Counted from the first letter of the stretch, positions 1-8,053 are shown. The stretch is 11,569 bases of DNA from Planctomycetota bacterium (GCA_030740295.1 JASLXP010001232.1:1-11569); one strand, 5' to 3'. Notes: generated by a model not told the origin, from the letters alone. A program made the numbers and translations.

Positions 1-74
1 GGCATGGGTGTAGGCTCTGTTTAATATTGAAAGACGTTCATCACATGTAGACGATGTTGGGACAATCAGGTTCT

Positions 75-1664
75 TCAGCATCCAATGAACCTCGGCAGCC
101 GGCTTTCGGTGCGGGTGATCTCGTGAGTGAGCTGTTTGAACATCTCCAGGACAATGCCCTGATATTTGGGGTCATTGGCAAGGTTGGTGGTCTCGTTGGG
201 ATCGCTCCTGCGATCAAAGAGCATGGTCTCATTGGTGGGCACGTAGAAAATCAGCTTGTAATCGTTGGTGACCAGGCTGCGATACTGCAGTTCTTCAAAA
301 GCCTCGTAGTTTTCGGCATCGTACTCGATGAGGGCGTTCTTGCGTTCGGGGGCTGCATTGCCGGCCACGACGGGAGTCAGGGTCTCGCCCGGCAGTGACG
401 GTTGGATCGGAGCGGACATCTGGCGCCATTCACCATCCCGCTCGTCCGCGGGCTGGTCCACGCCTGCAAGGTCGAGGACTGTCGGCACCATATCCAGCAT
501 GCTGACGACGTCTTCGACAACCTTCCCTTTCTGCTGGGCCCAGGGAACTTTGACCAGGAAGGGAATGTGAGCATGACCTTCGTAAGGGTAGATTCCCTTG
601 TAGAAAAGTCCGTGTTCCCCCAACTGGTCGCCGTGGTCGGAGATGTAAACCACGATGGTATTGTCGGCAATGCCCAGTTCCTCGAGGCAATCCAGAACTC
701 TGCCCACTTGTTCATCGACATGCGAGACCATGCCGTAGGTCTGGCGGATGCACTCTTTTGTCCAATCGGGGTCGAAGACCTCCGTCCCGAGTCCAATGGT
801 CTGCATGGTCTCTGAGCGATTTTCAGGACTCAGTTCCGTGGTGATCGCGGGGAGCTCGATATCCGTGTCCTGGTAGACGTCACTCCATTTACTGACCGCT
901 GCGAATGGAAAGTGGGGGTCTGGGAAGGAACACCAGAGATAGAAGGGCTGGGCAGCAGTTTCGGGTGTCGAGTTGTCGGCTTCGGGAGTCGAACTTCCAG
1001 AGACGCTGGTGCTCTTCCCTGATGCCTCCCTGATAAAATCGATGGAGCGGTCGGCGATCCAGTTGTTGTAGTGGAGTTCAGGGTCGATGCTCAAGGATTT
1101 GGTATCTGAGCTCTTGTACGCATAACCCTCGTAAGCCCCGGGATGCTCCGCTTCAAGCCAGGTGACATAGTCGCCGTAGATGTAGTTTACATGACCGTTC
1201 GCAACATCCAGGGTTTGGAATCCGTAGTAATTATCGGGGAACTCTTCGTAGTGTTCGCCCTCCCAGTTGCCGGGCCATTTCCAGTAGATGCGTCGTTCTG
1301 GATTCTTTGAAACATCTTCATCCGCAGCGATGGTGCGTCCGCCCCACGGCCTGTGGTGCAGCTTGCCCACTGAGTGTGTGCGGTAACCGGCATCGGCCAG
1401 CAGGCCCGGCAGTGTTGGGATGTCCTCGGATAGAGTGATGCCCTGGGTTCGCACTCCCGAAGCGCGATTGGTCAGTCCGGTCAACATCGTCGCCCGTGCC
1501 GGCATGCAGACCGGGCTGGAGGAGTAGCAGCTCCGGAAGAGAGTTCCCTCCTGTGCAATCCGGTCAATGTTGGGCGTCTTCAGGTGCGGGTGGCCCATGC
1601 AACCAAGGTGATCGCCGCGTTGTTCGTCGGTGCAGAATATCAGAATGTTCGGTCTGTTTTTCAT
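75..1664 (-). CDS. Type I (formylglycine-dependent) sulfatase
   Basis: This 529-residue protein hydrolyses a sulfate ester, probably on a glycan. The N-terminus (PNILIFCTDEQRGD) carries the first metal-ligand region, with Asp13. The sulfatase signature C-M-P-A-R lies at 53-57; Cys53 should be converted to formylglycine, so the cell needs a maturase, which is not in this window. Other expected active-site positions are visible: GK at 100-101 with His103, PDPH ending at His251, SDHGD at 342-346 and Lys356 in FYKG. The length is normal for the family. No signal peptide is seen at the ATG chosen, and no strong ribosome binding site precedes it. It starts 37 nt after the GH101-like gene stops, so co-transcription is likely. 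Oddity: residues about 216-240 are a Ser/Thr/Pro-rich insert with a repeated STPE unit just before the conserved core strand. The family call is secure; the substrate is unknown. Confidence 0.95.
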   Translation of the reverse strand: MKNRPNILIFCTDEQRGDHLGCMGHPHLKTPNIDRIAQEGTLFRSCYSSSPVCMPARATMLTGLTNRASGVRTQGITLSEDIPTLPGLLADAGYRTHSVGKLHHRPWGGRTIAADEDVSKNPERRIYWKWPGNWEGEHYEEFPDNYYGFQTLDVANGHVNYIYGDYVTWLEAEHPGAYEGYAYKSSDTKSLSIDPELHYNNWIADRSIDFIREASGKSTSVSGSSTPEADNSTPETAAQPFYLWCSFPDPHFPFAAVSKWSDVYQDTDIELPAITTELSPENRSETMQTIGLGTEVFDPDWTKECIRQTYGMVSHVDEQVGRVLDCLEELGIADNTIVVYISDHGDQLGEHGLFYKGIYPYEGHAHIPFLVKVPWAQQKGKVVEDVVSMLDMVPTVLDLAGVDQPADERDGEWRQMSAPIQPSLPGETLTPVVAGNAAPERKNALIEYDAENYEAFEELQYRSLVTNDYKLIFYVPTNETMLFDRRSDPNETTNLANDPKYQGIVLEMFKQLTHEITRTESRLPRFIGC

Positions 1665-1701
1665 GGGTTAAGCGCCGTGGTCATTCCTTGTGCTATGGCT
1701 C

Positions 1702-2994
1702 TCAGCCTGCACTGATCTTCACTGTTTCGCCCTTGCCCAGGCTGAGGGTGATGGTCTCGTCAACGACATTGGCTTTGCCGATCTCTTCATTTCCTGCCAT
1801 GGCGATCCTGGAAAGGGCGACTTCGTTGATGTCTTTCCAGTCCGGCGGCAGCGGCCAGGTCTTCTGCGCGTAGCCTTCCTTGCTGTAGGCGATCAGCGTG
1901 GGCTCTTCGCACCAGAGACAGGGCATGCAGATGTCGGTGCCGTCGATCATGGACTGCCGATCCTCAGTACCTCTGGGGTTGTTCTTGTAGAACCAGGGCA
2001 GGAATTCCAGCCAGAAGCGTTCCTGGAAGTCTTCGGGCTCCTTGATTGTTGTGAATCCGAAGTGCGCCGGGTTACTGCAATAGAGTTCATCGGGAAGGTC
2101 ATCGACCAGATGGCCCTGGGCAGCACTGTGCGGCTGCAGGCCGACAAAGCGATCCACTCGGATGCCGATCACGTACTCGGACGCGACATCGATCTCCCGG
2201 TCGCGCCAGTAGCGGAAGATTTTGCGCTGCGTGCGCGCCTCCTCTTCCTTGCTGATCCCGAGGTACGGCGAGATGGGCCCCTGCTGATCCGCCTTGCGCG
2301 CACCGAGGAACGCATCGAGGTAGAGGCAGTGGTTCTCCTGCATCTCCGGCACCATGGCAATCAGGTCGTCGATGCGCTTCTGCGCCAGGCCGTGTTTCCA
2401 TTCCTGTGTGTAGCTCACGTGGTAGCAGTCCATACCCCACCACCGGTTGGCGATGATCGGTTTGCCGTCCAGGTCTTTAGCGATGATGTCCTTGTCAACA
2501 TACTCGTCAAAGAGGGGGCTGTCCTCATAAGCATCGAACATGTTGATGTGGAGCGTCGCCAGGCAATTGTATTGCCGGGCTTCTCGCATGAGCCAGCGCA
2601 GGCTCTCCAGTGCCGTTTCATCGCAGTCGCGCTTGAGATGACGGTTGACCTCGGCCCAGGAGGGATACTTGGAGTCGTGCCCCTCGAACTGCCAGCCCGT
2701 GAGCAGTACGATCTGCGGCGTCCCGCAGGTCAGGTGATGCACACGCTTGATCACTTCTAACCCCTCCTCAAGGGTAAGGAAGAGCTGTCTCATTTTGCCG
2801 TTCCCACCGATGTAGGCTTGATCGGATGGGCGAGATTCGGTCAATTCCGGATCGCCGCCGCCCGTGCCGTCCCCGCCCCGCTTGGCATGCATGATCCGGT
2901 AGACATACTTCTGGTGCCAGGGCACCAGCCACGGCCGCTCGGGTTGCATCGTACTGGTGTAATCGTAGTAGTCGCCTGATGGTTCGCTTTGCAT
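1702..2994 (-). CDS. GH101-like endo-alpha-N-acetylgalactosaminidase family protein
   Basis: This 430-residue protein resembles the catalytic barrel of GH101/GH129-type enzymes, which release GalNAc-linked sugars from Ser/Thr O-glycans. Visible motifs in order are LLTGWQFEGHDSKYP (98-110), TLHINMFDAYEDSP (147-160), CLYLDAF (223-229) and VASEYV (270-275). By analogy with GH101, Asp227 is the likely nucleophile and Glu273 the likely acid/base; both are inferred from motif position, not alignment. The protein is much shorter than classical secreted GH101 enzymes. It lacks a signal peptide and accessory binding domains, so it may act on imported oligosaccharides. The ATG at 2994 follows a weak GAGAG. 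The same reading frame is also open upstream (3004-3066) behind a single TGA, so the N-terminus may once have been longer. It is followed after 37 nt by the sulfatase, consistent with joint breakdown of a sulfated O-glycan. Confidence 0.72.
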   Translation of the reverse strand: MQSEPSGDYYDYTSTMQPERPWLVPWHQKYVYRIMHAKRGGDGTGGGDPELTESRPSDQAYIGGNGKMRQLFLTLEEGLEVIKRVHHLTCGTPQIVLLTGWQFEGHDSKYPSWAEVNRHLKRDCDETALESLRWLMREARQYNCLATLHINMFDAYEDSPLFDEYVDKDIIAKDLDGKPIIANRWWGMDCYHVSYTQEWKHGLAQKRIDDLIAMVPEMQENHCLYLDAFLGARKADQQGPISPYLGISKEEEARTQRKIFRYWRDREIDVASEYVIGIRVDRFVGLQPHSAAQGHLVDDLPDELYCSNPAHFGFTTIKEPEDFQERFWLEFLPWFYKNNPRGTEDRQSMIDGTDICMPCLWCEEPTLIAYSKEGYAQKTWPLPPDWKDINEVALSRIAMAGNEEIGKANVVDETITLSLGKGETVKISAG

Positions 2995-3000
2995 CTGTGC

Positions 3001-3066
3001 TCATCTCTCACGTAGTGGTTCGAAGGACAGATAATCTATGCCAAAGCGGATTCGTCGTTTCGCCAT
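3001..3066 (-). other. In-frame upstream segment separated from the GH101-like gene by one TGA
   Basis: Reading on the minus strand from the ATG at 3066 gives 21 codons (MAKRRIRFGIDYLSFEPLRE, then R) and a TGA at 3003-3001. The frame is the same as the GH101-like gene, whose ATG follows two codons later. The peptide looks like ordinary protein, with a basic start and a beta-strand-like RIRFGIDYLSF. It could be the original N-terminus cut off by a nonsense mutation, a short leader peptide, or chance. The spacing from an AAGGA to this ATG is too short for a convincing ribosome binding site. Confidence 0.3.
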
Positions 3067-3220
3067 TGTCCTTGAAGCTGATATCTCTGATGGCTCCGCA
3101 ATCATTTGCTGCAGATGACTTGCTGTCCGGGACGGTTGCAGGAGAGTTTATTTCCTCGCATCGGTGGTGCTCGCGGGGATCGGTGACTATTTACGCCAAC
3201 TTAAGTATCCGATCACGACA

Positions 3221-3240
3221 GCCCCTTGACCGAAAGGGGC
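3221..3240 (-). terminator. GC-rich hairpin downstream of the LamG lipoprotein gene
   Basis: A perfect 7-bp inverted repeat, GCCCCTT and AAGGGGC, surrounds a 6-nt loop. It begins 25 nt after the lipoprotein stop codon and lies in the roughly 270-nt gap before the GH101-like gene. Position and GC content fit a transcription end or mRNA-stabilising hairpin. There is no T-run after it on the minus strand, so it is not a textbook rho-independent terminator. The rest of the 2995-3265 gap shows no convincing gene or promoter. Confidence 0.35.
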
Positions 3241-3265
3241 AGGCCTGTCGCGAACGGTTTTTGAT

Positions 3266-6200
3266 TCATCTCTGCTTCAGAATCCAGGTCGATTCTCCCA
3301 TGTCATCGAGGGCAAGATTGAAGCTCATTTTGTAGGTGTCTGATTCCGGGTCGTAATCGGTCTGCCAGAAATCGTTGGTGTGCACGGATTGATCGAGGGG
3401 GATGCGTTGACCGTCGTGGAGACGGTAGAGGTTGTATCGCAGCGCTGCCCTCCGGGGCGGCGTCTCAGTGTTCGTTGCTTTCAATCCTTCAAATCGGATG
3501 GGCACAACGCCAACGCCGCCCTTGATGGTGACCTCGATCTCCGGTTTCTCAGCGGAGATAATGATGGGGTAGCGATGCTGTAACTTCCCACCCGTTACGC
3601 TGACTTCCAGGTCATTGCCAATGGCTTCGCGATAGACGGTTTGCCAGGACTTGGGGTGCTGCTGGAGATGGGAACGGAAGGTTTCGTTTGGGCCATAGTA
3701 GTCGTCGGCAACTCTTGGGACGGTGATCCATTCCAGGTCCATTTCGATGGTATCGCCAGGCATGAATTGTGTGACGGAGTTCGGCGCGACCAACTCGAGA
3801 TTCAGGCCGATCGATTCTTTTGCTTCCTTCACCCACTGGACGGGAAACGACACCACTGGATTGGTAAACACTCTTCCCCCAAGACTTGCTCTGAAGGAGC
3901 GGATGATGAGAGCCCGACTGCCGGTTCCCCAGTCCTTATCGTTGTTGAAGAACGAACCCGGAAAGGCGATCCACCAGGGCCCTTTTCCAGTCAGAGGAAC
4001 CTGCTCCCTGAAGAGTGCGCCGGGTTCAAGATTCGCTGGAACGTTATGCTCAGCGATGAGCCCGTCGCGGTTGCCATACGCGATGCGGGGCGTGACAAGT
4101 TGGTTGTTCGGCCCCATCTTAAAAAGGTGTGAGCCTGCAGCATCAAGCTTTCTTTTGAACTGATAGTGGAACTGCTGAAAGACGCGGTTGTGATCGTCGG
4201 TGCGGAGCGTAGCGACGCGGGCCTCGAAGGAAACGTCTCTCTCCTTGCCGTGTGAGCCGTAGTAACGCACATCCGTGAGACATGGGCCCTGCGCCAGGTA
4301 TGCGGTCTTGAGATCGACCGGGTGCAGCTTGCTGTCCGTACCCCTGCTCACCTCGAGCCAGTCTCCGCCCCACCCGCCGTCGCTCCAGCTCCACTTCCGG
4401 CCATCCTTGCCGTTCCGCGTCATTAGCATCCGGACGTCAGTCACCATCATGGGGGTGAGGCTATTGTCCATGTCGAGGCACATGGTCTCACCCCAGCATC
4501 CGATGGCGAGCTGATCCCAACGGCCATTGCCGCCGTATCCGTGGAGGCTCAGTTGCGCATGGGACGCGGCAGGAAGTTTGCCCCAGAAACCGTAGGCGAT
4601 CCGGAGACGATAGCTGTTCTGTCCCGGAGCGGTCGGCAGAATCGCATAGAGCTTGGCATAAGCACCATGATGCCAGTTCTTGCTGAGCTGGATGGGGATA
4701 CCAGTCGGCCGGCCTTCGGCATCGCACAAGATTGGTGTCATGCCAGTGATGTTCGCCGGGCTTTTTATATCGAACAGGACGGGGACGTGATGCTGCTGCA
4801 CGCTCTGGTTGTTGATGCGGAGCTCGACTTCATCGTAGTTGCGGATGTCGGTGTATCCGGTTTTCCAGTCGCGCTCGAACCTGGGCACATCCACGACGTT
4901 GGCGCCTACAGGGTCCTCATAACTAATCTTGTACTCTGCTCCCTTGATTCCTCTCGCGGCGAAATCAAGAGGCGCTTTCCTCCATGCTTCATCCCCAATG
5001 GGACAATGCAAGACGATTGCTTTGGTCTCGCCGAATTTCCATTCGCCCTGGACTTCTTTCTTGGTACTCCAGTCGTTAAGAGAGATGCGCATGGTTGCGC
5101 CGTCCAGGTTTGGGGCGTCTGACGTCTCTCCAGACTTGGCTTCTTCATCAAAGCTGAGGCGCCAGCTCAATCCGTCGTTTTTGAACTTGCCTGGGTTTTT
5201 CGAGTGTGACAGGATTTCACTGGCGGGCAGGGCGCTATTCCAGATGCGAATCTCATCGAACAAGGCATGAACCGGTTTTCCGTGCCCGTCTGGCCTTCCA
5301 CCAATCCGGAGATGTCCTTTGCCGGGCTTCCTTGCCTTGCCGAGCTTTCTTTCTCCCGCGGAACGGCCATCCACATAGAAACGCAGGGCGTCGTTGTCAT
5401 AGCTCATGGCTAGGTGATGCCACTTCTCACCCTTCAAGGGATGCCTGCAGTCCACTCGAAGCACGTTTTCTCGCCCGCCGCCGATATTCATGATGGCTGT
5501 CACAGATCGCCGATTGAGCATGAAGCCAAAGTTGCCCTCCTGCCATTCGTTGGAGTTTTTGCCAATGAGCCAGTGGAATCCATTCAGGGCAGCGAGCTTT
5601 TCGGGAACCCTGATCCACGCCTCAAGAGTAAATACTTGAGGATCGAGCTCTGGACGATGCAAGACGTCCATCGGTTTTGCACGCATCGAGCGACCTGCAC
5701 CAGAAACGCCCGGGCACGGTCCGTTCTCGTAAGCACTGTCTGGGGCTGCCTTCAGCGAGAATGTCATGGAAGAAGGCCAGGCGACGAGCTCCAGTGTGCT
5801 GTCGGTCTCCAGAACTCTGCCGGTTTCGTCCTTGAATTGGAGCTGTGGGAAGCGGTAACGCTGCACGAATCGCCCGGATTCCATCATGATGGCATGGCGC
5901 GGGTTGCGCTCTCGCCCGGCAAGGCAATCTACCGCACGGTACACCTTGCCCTGATGTTCAATCTCAGATCTGAATAGTGCGGGCGAAAGATCGGCCAGCG
6001 GCTTCGAGCCTGCGCGAGAAGCAGAGAGATAGCCGCGGCCATCGATACGACCCAGTCGCGACTTGCTGAAATCCGCCAAATCCAAGGTGAATGCATAGCG
6101 ACCGGATTCAACGCAGAACACCTCAGCACTTGTGTCTGTCTTCTCCTTGCGGAAACCGTTCGGCCACCACGCGAAGCTGTAGTCCTGAGTTCGGTGCAGT

Positions 6201-6337
6201 TGGCTGGTCTCTTTCACTGATTTACGCCCTCCGATTATGGCAGCCTCTCGCGCTGGCGTGCATCCCGGGAGAAGGAACGCAGCGAAACCGATGGTGACAG
6301 CTTTGTTCATGAGACTTATCGGCTTTAAAGATGACAT
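3266..6337 (-). CDS. Large lipoprotein with LamG-like domain and uncharacterised C-terminal body
   Basis: This 1023-residue protein is probably exported and lipid-anchored. The second Met (residue 10, ATG at 6310) starts a classic lipoprotein signal, MNKAVTIGFAAFLLPGC, so the real start may be there, with Cys26 of the long form as the anchor; neither start has a clear ribosome binding site. Residues about 225-375 form a LamG/concanavalin-like sandwich: FTLEAWIRV, then KWHHLAMSYD, LRFYVDGR, LRIGG and FDEIRIWNSAL. Such domains usually bind carbohydrate. The remaining 600-plus residues (390-1023) are rich in Trp, Tyr and Gly and look beta-rich (for example WSWSDGGWGGDW at 649-660), but I recognise no catalytic family. 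It lies between the DUF4838-like and GH101-like genes on the same strand. A surface glycan-binding or glycan-cleaving role is inferred from context. Confidence 0.85.
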   Translation of the reverse strand: MSSLKPISLMNKAVTIGFAAFLLPGCTPAREAAIIGGRKSVKETSQLHRTQDYSFAWWPNGFRKEKTDTSAEVFCVESGRYAFTLDLADFSKSRLGRIDGRGYLSASRAGSKPLADLSPALFRSEIEHQGKVYRAVDCLAGRERNPRHAIMMESGRFVQRYRFPQLQFKDETGRVLETDSTLELVAWPSSMTFSLKAAPDSAYENGPCPGVSGAGRSMRAKPMDVLHRPELDPQVFTLEAWIRVPEKLAALNGFHWLIGKNSNEWQEGNFGFMLNRRSVTAIMNIGGGRENVLRVDCRHPLKGEKWHHLAMSYDNDALRFYVDGRSAGERKLGKARKPGKGHLRIGGRPDGHGKPVHALFDEIRIWNSALPASEILSHSKNPGKFKNDGLSWRLSFDEEAKSGETSDAPNLDGATMRISLNDWSTKKEVQGEWKFGETKAIVLHCPIGDEAWRKAPLDFAARGIKGAEYKISYEDPVGANVVDVPRFERDWKTGYTDIRNYDEVELRINNQSVQQHHVPVLFDIKSPANITGMTPILCDAEGRPTGIPIQLSKNWHHGAYAKLYAILPTAPGQNSYRLRIAYGFWGKLPAASHAQLSLHGYGGNGRWDQLAIGCWGETMCLDMDNSLTPMMVTDVRMLMTRNGKDGRKWSWSDGGWGGDWLEVSRGTDSKLHPVDLKTAYLAQGPCLTDVRYYGSHGKERDVSFEARVATLRTDDHNRVFQQFHYQFKRKLDAAGSHLFKMGPNNQLVTPRIAYGNRDGLIAEHNVPANLEPGALFREQVPLTGKGPWWIAFPGSFFNNDKDWGTGSRALIIRSFRASLGGRVFTNPVVSFPVQWVKEAKESIGLNLELVAPNSVTQFMPGDTIEMDLEWITVPRVADDYYGPNETFRSHLQQHPKSWQTVYREAIGNDLEVSVTGGKLQHRYPIIISAEKPEIEVTIKGGVGVVPIRFEGLKATNTETPPRRAALRYNLYRLHDGQRIPLDQSVHTNDFWQTDYDPESDTYKMSFNLALDDMGESTWILKQR

Positions 6338-6343
6338 CCGTTA

Positions 6344-6658
6344 CTAAAAACCACTCTTGCCCCGAAAGTTGACTTTTGTCCCAGAAAGTCGAATCCGCAG
6401 GCTTTCAGGAGGATGGATAGGAAGGTGAAGAAAACGCTCGGAGCGACAGTGAAAGGCCAGGTCGAAGACACCGGTGGCGGCGCGTTCGGATTGGCCCGAC
6501 TTGCCAAAATTGTCATTGCGCGACTGCAGCCCGACCGGGGCCGGCCACCCAGACGTCCCAGCGATCCAAGCTGGATAATGAAAGGCAACGTGCCAATGAG
6601 CAAGGCAACTGAGGAAGACAGTGTATCGAGTTACGCGGAAGATTGAGGCTGGTTTCAT
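6344..6658 (-). CDS. Doubtful small hypothetical ORF
   Basis: The 104-codon frame starts in a TGATG overlap with the stop of the DUF4838-like gene and ends in TAG, 6 nt before the lipoprotein ATG. This packing is what a coupled operon gene would show. The predicted product has a hydrophobic stretch near its start (YTVFLSCLAHWHVAF) but no domain I recognise and unusual composition. A second minus frame (6325-6603) and a plus frame (6413-6646) are also open across the same DNA, so long open frames here are not evidence of coding. The stretch may instead be a spacer or a dispersed repeat. Confidence 0.25.
   Translation of the reverse strand: MKPASIFRVTRYTVFLSCLAHWHVAFHYPAWIAGTSGWPAPVGLQSRNDNFGKSGQSERAATGVFDLAFHCRSERFLHLPIHPPESLRIRLSGTKVNFRGKSGF
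6353..6390. repeat. Two tandem imperfect copies of a small hairpin-forming repeat
   Basis: On the plus strand, ACTCTTGCCCCGAAAGT (6353-6369) and ACTTTTGTCCCAGAAAGT (6372-6389) are near-copies 19 nt apart. The second sits inside a perfect inverted repeat with arms GACTTT and AAAGTC (6371-6390) and an 8-nt loop. The pair lies just upstream of the lipoprotein start. It could be a regulator site, an mRNA structure or part of a dispersed repeat. Confidence 0.4.
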
Positions 6659-7647
6659 CAGTGCCTCACACTCTGGTCAAACTGCAGCAGGCCAACACCG
6701 TACTCATCTATGGGTGCCTCGCCGAAGCGCTCGACGTACCAACCGTCCAGCCAGACCGCAAACTGCGTGACATGACGGATTCCGCGGGACGCGTAGAGCT
6801 CGACGTCCGCCAGAAAGACCTCCGGATTCCACTGCAGGCGCTTCACCTGCTCGCGATTCCATCCTGAAAAGCGTGAAACGTCCATCCAGTATTCCAGCAC
6901 TTGAGCGGTCTCGGCGCCAAAGACGGCCAGGTTAGCGTCCAGGCAATCCAGATGCTCACCATGTGTCACGTCAGTGGGCTGGTTCTGAGCGGCGCGGTCG
7001 GCAAGAGGTCGGTCGTACCGGCGCTGGATGGGTGCAAACTCCAGGAAGATGCCCGGATCCGGCTTCACCTGCGTGGGAGGCTGGAGGGTCTTGTGGTAAA
7101 CGATATGGGCAAGCGTACCGCGGGGATCAACGGTTTGGACAGCACGCAGGATCGCATGCTCGGTCAGCAGCGCCTGGTCGCTATCAGACAGGTGACGGCA
7201 CTTGGCACACCGGCACCAGGACTTGGCATCGTCTCCCCAATAAAAGTACCGCCCGGTGGTCGACGGCAGCAGGCGCGTGAAATGAGCCGTCCGTTCTGCG
7301 ATGACCTCCAGCGCCTCCTTCGAGTTGACACACAGATTGTCCTCCCGCACGCGGTTGCCGTCTTCGTCCATGCGGAACATCTCAGGGTTGCGATCGAATA
7401 GGTCGCGAGGCAACAGTTCGCTCATGGCATGCAGCTCGTGCTCCACGTGCAGGCCAAGTTCGCTGCACTGTTCCAGGAACTGCTGCCCGGAATCGGTCGC
7501 CAGGAAATCCACAATCTCCTGGGGACGGACGTGTGTGGCGATGGTTGTTAAGCCTGCAGATTTGGCGCGTGCCGGCCAGTCCAGGGTCTCAAGATCCCGT
7601 GTGATGAGCACAACGCCGCGGGTCAGGAAGTGTGGATTTTGGCTCAT
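6658..7647 (-). CDS. DUF4838-like TIM-barrel protein (putative glycan-active)
   Basis: This 329-residue protein resembles DUF4838-type proteins found beside glycoside hydrolases in PVC bacteria and Bacteroidota. Features seen are an opening barrel strand (TRGVVLITRD, 9-18), a DLFDRNPEMFRMDEDGNRV segment (82-100), the following NLCVNSKEALEVIAE (104-118), and a YFYWGDDAKSWCRCAKC block (134-150). The CxCxxC cysteines at 145, 147 and 150, after the acidic pair 139-140, are the clearest hallmark and may bind metal. No signal peptide is seen, so a cytoplasmic location is likely. The ATG at 7647 overlaps the TGA of the upstream ORF (TGATG), and its own stop overlaps a downstream ATG in the same way, pointing to translational coupling. 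The reaction is unknown. A role in the same glycan pathway as the GH101-like enzyme and sulfatase is an inference from position. Confidence 0.65.
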   Translation of the reverse strand: MSQNPHFLTRGVVLITRDLETLDWPARAKSAGLTTIATHVRPQEIVDFLATDSGQQFLEQCSELGLHVEHELHAMSELLPRDLFDRNPEMFRMDEDGNRVREDNLCVNSKEALEVIAERTAHFTRLLPSTTGRYFYWGDDAKSWCRCAKCRHLSDSDQALLTEHAILRAVQTVDPRGTLAHIVYHKTLQPPTQVKPDPGIFLEFAPIQRRYDRPLADRAAQNQPTDVTHGEHLDCLDANLAVFGAETAQVLEYWMDVSRFSGWNREQVKRLQWNPEVFLADVELYASRGIRHVTQFAVWLDGWYVERFGEAPIDEYGVGLLQFDQSVRH

Positions 7648-7979
7648 CAGGCTTTCAGAAGTGGAACCATGGAATATGCCCTACCTCTGAGCTTTGCGAC
7701 CGCAGCAGCATCAACTGCCTGCCGTCGAGGCTGACCGCGACGGCAGAATTCTCGACACTGAATTCCTCCGCGATCCTTCGGCAACGGCCCTTCATACATC
7801 TCGAGCCTCTCCTCCACCGTAGGCTCAGCACGATTGGCCTTGCCGACGAAGACACCTTCAACGAGGTTCCTATCCATCGGCGGCTGCGTCTGCTCTGCAA
7901 GTGTGTGGTGGCTCACCGACAGGCAGGTGCTCAATACCACTACCGACCTGGCGATCGATAGAATCCATTCTTTGCTCAT
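7647..7979 (-). pseudogene. Small secreted protein gene, probably frameshifted
   Basis: The start is well supported: AGGGGAG at 7994-7988 lies 8 nt before the ATG. The product begins with a clear signal peptide, hydrophobic from about residue 6 to 22, with likely cleavage after TLA at 28. The annotated frame gives 110 residues, but after residue 68 (YEGPLPK) it becomes Arg/Gln-rich and implausible. Skipping one G near 7775 enters a frame reading IAEEFSVENSAVAVSLDG and then RQLMLLRS, which looks like genuine beta-rich protein and stops at 7655, giving about 107 residues. This suggests a single-base insertion or a sequencing error. The corrected form is still short and could be the truncated start of a larger exported protein such as a propeller enzyme; I cannot name the family. 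It is followed directly by the DUF4838-like gene. Confidence 0.55.
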
Positions 7980-7987
7980 ATCATTTG

Positions 7988-7994
7988 CTCCCCT
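7988..7994 (-). promoter_or_regulatory. Strong ribosome binding site for the signal-peptide ORF
   Basis: The minus strand reads AGGGGAG, then 8 nt, then ATG. It is the strongest Shine-Dalgarno match on the minus strand of this window. It fixes the start of the secreted ORF at 7979 and suggests this gene was once well translated as the first gene of the block. Confidence 0.65.
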
Positions 7995-8053
7995 GATGCT
8001 GTCCAGCAGTCAAAGACTCCACTGGGCGGCTCTGAGTGTGATCTCACCGAGGG

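Noticed and set aside
1690..2760. A 356-codon open frame on the plus strand
   Set aside because: It lies wholly antisense to the GH101-like gene and parts of its surroundings, has no family resemblance, and is explained by codon bias of the true minus-strand gene.
3001..3003. TGA as a selenocysteine codon in the GH101-like gene
   Set aside because: No selenoprotein of this family is known to me and no selenocysteine-insertion-type hairpin is evident just after it; a nonsense change or non-coding upstream sequence is simpler.
4541..5122. A 193-codon plus-strand open frame, with similar ones at 3641-4132 and 5414-5977
   Set aside because: All are antisense to the LamG lipoprotein, whose signal peptide and domain order make the minus frame the real one.
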